The notes beneath the pieces were generated by a model. The model made no database searches and had not been told where the DNA came from. It worked only from the letters and a program-made list of their open reading frames with translations. A stretch of 64,000 nucleotides of DNA, from contig NC_133971.1 of the NCBI RefSeq assembly GCF_031877795.1, positions 49,777,642-49,841,641 of the forward strand. The letters are read 5' to 3'. Below are positions 58,602 to 64,000 of this stretch, piece by piece. Made by a program: the position numbers and the translations under genes. The stretch's first letter is position 1. Every line of letters starts with the position of its first letter. The stretch is from Strix aluco (taxonomy: Eukaryota > Chordata > Aves > Strigiformes > Strigidae).

Positions 58602-61600
58602 CGCAAGGCAATAACTGCTGCGTTTTCCTTAGGCAAATGGCTCTTTTTCTAATCTTGACCGCTTGTTCAGAGGGAAATTTGTTTGTTCCTCTCCCGAGCT
58701 AATTGCTGCTTTTGAAGTTTGTAAACATGCGCGCTTGTGCCAGCGTCTGTGCAGCGCGGATTTCTAGCTTCTGTAGACAGAAGATTATTTCACTAATAGA
58801 ACGGTTAAAATAAAGGCGTTAGTCATCTCAGTGATAAAGTGTAAAAGATGCTAATTCCTGACTCCGCAAGGTGAATGCTTGATCATCCAAACGAGCACAC
58901 ACGGCTTGCAGGTGTTGTAAATAACGAAGAGCTAAATGTCCACAACCATTTTGTCACAGGCTGCATGCGATGGCTTATTATTGACATAGATTCTGCTAAT
59001 TTTTGTTTAGTATCATCCAGCAATGATATTAATTATTAAGCTAACCTCAAAGATAGTAGCTACAGGCAAGATTTCCCACTGTCTTTGCAAAAATTAGTTC
59101 TGTGGCAGCTTTTGGTTTGCATTCATTTAATCTAAGTGTCAGCCAGTGAGCCATTCTCATCTAAGTAGTCTTTGCTTGACAGGTAAATCCTTTGACATCA
59201 ATGTGAGAAAGTCCAGCAGTCAGGCTCTTTTAATGACAGAAGTCATGGAGATTTTGAGGAGCCTGTGGCATTTCTCTCAGAGTAAGATATACGCAGCTGT
59301 TATGTTCAGGGCTTCATTTGCCATTTGTTTTCAGACCAGAAAAGCAAAATGATCTTGCTCTGGTTAACTTCTGTTTTTTTGCTGTTTTTTTTTTTTTTTT
59401 TAAAGAGACTAATGTAGCATATTGTGAGGAAATTTGGGTCTCCTCCAGCAAACCCCTTTCTTCATAGAATTGCCTCATGTGGTTGAAAACAAATACTAGC
59501 TTCAGAAACATTGGGAAGGTTTGTCACTCTTTGAAACGCCTTGGCAACTGTGCTTTTTTTACTGTCCAGGGTATATTTTTATCTAAAAGGAACCATTTTT
59601 TAATATGGTAGCTTCTCATAGGGTGTAAGAAAAAGAGAATATATACTGACTCTCGTTAAAGCCAAACAATTTCCTGTGCATAAAAACGTTGATCTCTGTT
59701 CTCCACCACACTTCAGTTGAAAAAAATCTCTGGCTTTCATGGTAGTTCAGGAGCAGAATGTCCAGATGAGTTTTCTGTCTGAATGCTAAATGAATTTTAA
59801 AATAGTAAGTAATACCATAAAGTATATTTGCAATATTTGCTGTTCATGTAGTAGGAATCAAATGCTTGAAGCATGGGTGAATACTTTCAGGAAAGATGAA
59901 TTGTGTGGTCACAGATGTTCTATGTATTCTCAGTCTACATTAAAACTGTATATTATTTAACGGCAAAATGAACGTTATCAACTGAACTCATAATACTTGA
60001 ACTAAAAAATAATTGGGCACTAACATCTATGAGAAACACAGCTAGCTAACATCTCTAGCTACTTGAAGGTGAAAATGACTTATTAGCCGTAGTCCCCTCT
60101 TAATATTTGTAAATAGAGGATCACAGTTATTGGAGTTTAAGACTGGAGAAGGAAATAGTTCAGGCTAAGGATGAGGAGTTGCCTTCATTGAATTTTTGAA
60201 AAGAAAATAAAAATGAAAAGGAGAGAGATCAAATTAATGACCTGTGATAAATCCAGACTAGAACTGTTTGCATTGAAAAGGAAGTAGGTGATTGTGAACT
60301 TGCTTGTGTATGTTTTGTAAAGGGAAGGGGAAATTTGTCATCTTGTTTTGAAGAGCCATACATAAATACACATGAAAGGAGTTCACATGGTTTACAGCAG
60401 GGGAGACATAAAATGTTTTAGGATTAAATTGACCTGAGCTAATACATGCCTCCCATCCAACTTGTTTGCAAGAACACATTGTTATACTACTCAAATAAAT
60501 GTTTTGTGTATAGTACCTGATTCCCATACACTATAGCAGAGTGCTGAAAACAAACTGGGTAAATTCTGGAAAATAACATTCATCTTTATTAGATGCAGCA
60601 TATACTAGAGAGAAGTTGAACCAAACTAAACCAGAAGTTTTGACTATCCTAATTTGATACAGATGTTGCAGTATTTTACCTCCTACCATTAATTTATCGA
60701 GGAGGTAAATCTTTAGCCCTTATCCTTCCCAGTCTCATTGACCCAAGTAAGCTTTGTTCACCCAGTGAAGCCTTGCTTGCCTGTGCAATTTTCTGACAGT
60801 AAAGGCAGTTGCTGAAATATTACTCAAATAGGGACTTTTTTTCATGTTTAGGCCCTAGTCTAAAAATACTGTTTTCTGTTGGGAATCAATACTTGATGAG
60901 GACCTGAAGCTATGGCGGTATACATTCGCTTTGGATCGACCTTCAGTGTTAAGTCAGACCTATGGAGCAAGTTATGTCTGACAAATTGTGACAAGCTTTG
61001 TCTTGATAGGGCAACAGAAAAATAAGAGTCATAAGCAATGCTTTTTTACTGATGACCATTTGAGCTTTCTGTGCTCATTAATTCTGTGTATTGGGACTAT
61101 GAGGTGTGAGAGGCATACACAGGGATCGTTTTGGCAGTAAGATACAGTCAGTAGTAGCATGGAGTCCAGCTGCTGATCAACAGCATACAGCAAACATGAA
61201 CAGTGTTCACAGGCAGAAACAAGCAGCTGCAGGAAACGCTGGGCCTGAGCCTCACACCTCTCTATAGGAATATTTTTATTTTTGGCCTGTCACACCAGTC
61301 TCTTGAGTGAGGAACAGCTTAGATGTGCATAGGGTTTGTGAAGGAAGAAGTGGACTTCCCTAGTTCAAGTGCAAACCTGACAGGCCGCAGTTTGCATGTC
61401 TTTATTTTCTTTATGTGTTGTCTTATAAGACAACTAAACCATTACCTATGATCGTGGAAATAACTGAATGTTCATGTTTATACAGTGTTAAGGGATCTTT
61501 AATTGTCCGTGGTAAACGATGCTTTGGTTTTGGGTCTTGATTGCAACATGACAAGTATGGCAGCACAGCTCCAAGGCACTGCTTTAGGATTTAAAGGGAA

Positions 61601-61880
61601 GAGTGCCACCTACTGTGTTATAATTATACATATTGCATGTCCTGCATGTCTTCTGGAGTTCTCAAGCTGCTTGTTTGCCTATCCTATTTTAGCAGCTGGA
61701 AGATGTGAAAGGATTCAAATTAAATGTGATATGGGAACCAAGGGAGAAAAAAAAGAAGAAAATAAGTATGCACCTACAACATCAGGGTGTTCTGTAAGCC
61801 TTAGGAGGAAACACGGGCATTGAGGCATTTGCAGGTTTTGTTGCTTCCAACCTGTAAAGGCTCTAACACTTGATAGCGGA

Positions 61881-62015
61881 GCCACTGGAAATAGGGAAGG
61901 GATGAGAGATCCATGCCTCCCCCCATAAAATAATCATATTCTCATAACAGGGCCACTGGAAATAGGGAGGGGATGAGAGATCCATGCCTCCCCCCATAAA
62001 ATAATCATATTCTCA
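61881..62015 (+). repeat. Tandem duplication, period 71 bp
   Basis: A 64-bp unit at 61881-61944 ('gccactggaaataggga...', ending 'atcatattctca') recurs at 61952-62015 with one mismatch (a/g) and a 7-bp spacer. The near identity points to a recent duplication or a variable-number site. Confidence 0.9.
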
Positions 62016-63318
62016 GCTTTCATGCACCAGATGAACATAAATGATGCTGCCAGGCTTCTGCCTCTGAAATCTAAAGGTTAGCTCCAGCTATACTTCAATA
62101 AAAAAAGGGAGTAGATACCACTTTTTTAAAAAAACAACTTTCAAAAAAGGAAGAGGAAAATGAGAAAAACCAACATGAATTATCCCATAATTTGCTGCAA
62201 AACCTCTTGAAGTCTTTCCCAGTATAGAACTGTAGTTAGTTATCAGCCAAAAGGAGGGTGTACTATGCTCTATGTGAATACAGAGTCATTTTTGTATGAA
62301 AGGAATTTTTCCCCAAGCCCTAAGTGTTTCTTTAGTGGCTGAAATAGAGATGTAAAATGAAGTAGATAAACCAGCTATTAACAGAACTGCCAGTTGCTGT
62401 ATCTCTAGAGTGAAGACATATGGTAATTCGCTACATTCAGTGATGACCTTTCCTTTAAAAGTATTGTTAATAATAGGCATTTCTATATAGAGTATTTATA
62501 CTAGATACTTGAAATTCACATATCATGGACTACCCCCATGCCATTTTTTTCAGGTCTTTTTTAGCTACTGACAAAACTGCTACTGAGGAACTTTCTACAA
62601 AAATACAGTTTTACAACATTCGTGCAGTGCTGAAGTTAAAGAGTTTCTGGGGGCAGATGCACAGCATTGCAGCACATTGTGCAATGTGGCAGCATGTGTG
62701 TTGTCCTCAGTATGGGAAGCCTCTGACTCCTTCTCCCTCACCCTCCCCAGGAAAAGCCGTGTCTTGACTTCAGGGTTATACCTTTGTGTGATCTGGGCAA
62801 AAAAAGCGTTCCTATGCTTTTATGATCTGTGGAGCCAATTGCCTTTAGTGAAAACTTAATGTTTATGAAAGTAGAAAGAAATTAAGAGTATTTTTAGTAC
62901 GCCCTTTCACCTTAATCTGAGACTATCTGGTGGATAAGGACTATAATACTAGTATTTTTAGTGGAGGTAATAGTAGAAGTTTGATTATGCACTTAAAAAA
63001 AAGGTATTCCTAACCCTCATCAATTTTGCAATGAACTGACAGACTCACAGGGCCTTCTAGTAATGAAAATGTGTAGAGTATATAATAGATATGGTTGGGG
63101 TTCCAGTTCAGCAGATGGAGAAAGTATTCTCTCATATGAATCGCCAACACAATGGGAAAAACTGTGTCCAAATATATTCCTGACTGTAGCAAACATTATT
63201 TCTACTTTCTTATCTCCGTCTGCTCAGCTTCACTCAGATGTTCTATTGAGTATTCCTATGTATGGCTTTGATAGTCAGATGGGAAATTTGCTATGTTGGT
63301 TCCTTCACCATTGTTCAT

Positions 63319-63340
63319 GAACTTGTTCATGAACATGTTC
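63319..63340 (+). promoter_or_regulatory. p53-family-like response element
   Basis: Two decamers, GAACTTGTTC and GAACATGTTC, separated by AT. Each fits the RRRCWWGYYY half-site and the spacing is in the allowed range. The surrounding DNA is a 12-bp-period repeat of the palindrome GTTCATGAAC, so the match could be a by-product of that repeat. Binding is not shown by sequence. Confidence 0.4.
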
Positions 63341-64000
63341 ATCCATTACTTGCACTCGAGGCAGCTGTTCATTGAAGTGTTAATGAGAATTCGAACAGTT
63401 TATAGTTCTATAGTTTGGTGAGTTTTTTTAGCAGAAAAAAACTTGCTGTTTTGTTGATGCCTTTTGAAATCTACTTTTTATTGGTAGATTGAGATGGATT
63501 CTATGGTAATTCCTCCTGCATTCCTGAATTATGGCCTGCACTGTCGCTGGGATCTTCATCTATTAATCATGGAAGCTGCTTTCTTATTCTGTTGCCATAG
63601 TTTCATTGCCTCAGATAGTGTTGGGGTGCCTTGGGAAAGGCTTGAGAAATACTCGGACTTGCAAGCCTTGCAGTTATTTTGGCAGTAGAAGAGCTCTGAA
63701 GGAATAGAGAACAGCATCCAACATTATTTAGAGTTGGATTAAAAGAGGAAACTTCTGGATATGTCTCTCTGGACCTTGTTATGTGAATGTCCAGCTGATA
63801 TTTACTCCCAAGATTTGCTTTTTGTTTTGTCTTGCTGGTAAAATTGTATACTTCAGAGACTAATGGCTACCTTTATCCATTACAAGACCAAAAAAGGTTT
63901 TTCACTAGTTCTGCTGATAAATGGTTGGGTAAATTAGGCATTTAGGATTTCTTAAGCAATCCATGTAATTTGTTTTACGTTCTTTTTTAACCTAACTAAA

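Larger units (their letters stand above)
55060..58615 (+). promoter_or_regulatory. CpG island: promoter and first exon(s) of an unidentified gene
   Basis: About 3.5 kb of very GC-rich, CpG-dense sequence in an otherwise AT-rich, CpG-poor window. GC boxes cluster at 56012-56130, and a strong splice donor (GTGAGT at 58596) closes the island, followed by typical intronic sequence. This favours transcription to the right, with a mostly non-coding first exon and the coding exons beyond the window. A less GC-rich pocket at 56490-56800 sits inside the island. Long frames on both strands (up to 326 codons) reflect the lack of stops in GC-rich DNA and show no known domain. The island could also serve a divergent leftward transcript. 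Confidence 0.85.
58616..64000 (+). other. Probable first-intron sequence, no exon recognised
   Basis: AT-rich DNA to the window end. The largest frame (61503-61823, 106 codons) has no recognisable domain. It holds a 71-bp tandem duplication (61881-62015) and a p53-family-like site (63319-63340), listed separately, plus a T17 run at about 59385-59401. Confidence 0.5.

Noticed and set aside
61503..61823. 106-codon + frame as a coding exon
   Set aside because: No domain, no clear flanking splice sites and low-complexity Lys/Glu near the end. Left as intronic.
1..64000. CRISPR arrays, bacterial operons, rRNA or tRNA genes
   Set aside because: None seen. The only tRNA-like match is the 18-nt retroviral primer-binding site.

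Overview
This is a window of vertebrate nuclear DNA, and the repeat content points to a bird. The evidence is a full-length bird-type ERVL long terminal repeat (LTR) at 13616-14655, an antisense CR1 LINE fragment at about 25080-25640, and worn copies of palindromic sauropsid repeats. There are no bacterial-style gene arrays. Most of the window (1-13.6 kb, 23.7-54 kb and 58.6-64 kb) is AT-rich, non-coding DNA in which I find no convincing protein-coding gene. The many short open frames there look like chance.

The main item is a young, defective gammaretrovirus-like provirus on the + strand at 17532-23699. It has two 523-bp LTRs that differ at only three positions, a 4-bp target-site duplication (ACAT), an 18-nt tRNA-His primer-binding site, a leader splice donor and a polypurine tract. 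Gag has an N-myristoylation start, a capsid with a major homology region and one CCHC zinc knuckle. A single in-frame UAG separates gag from pol, as in readthrough gammaretroviruses. Pol carries a protease DTG and an RT YVDD. It breaks off in the connection domain, so RNase H and integrase are missing. About 600 bp of unrecognised AT-rich sequence takes their place, with a membrane-segment-like frame and a small cysteine-rich frame. Env keeps the N-terminal half of SU and the membrane anchor, but the SU C-terminus and TM ectodomain are lost, and there is an unusual cysteine-rich tail. Frame changes sit at or near homopolymers (C8 in gag, A8 in pol, a short A run in env). Near-identical LTRs beside a heavily deleted interior suggest that an already defective genome was copied in trans.

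Other mobile or repetitive DNA: a probable second solo LTR of another family (29919-30620), a possible third LTR-like block (about 40831-41575), a 212-bp (GGGA)n-(GGAA)n microsatellite (32709-32920) and a recent 71-bp tandem duplication (61881-62015).

At about 55.06-58.6 kb there is a strong CpG island with clustered GC boxes, a very strong G-quadruplex motif and a good splice donor at 58596. It most likely marks the promoter and first exon(s) of a + strand gene whose later exons lie to the right of the window. I could not identify the gene. A possible small exon lies just upstream (54241-54310), and a two-decamer p53-family-like site lies at 63319-63340, probably in the first intron.
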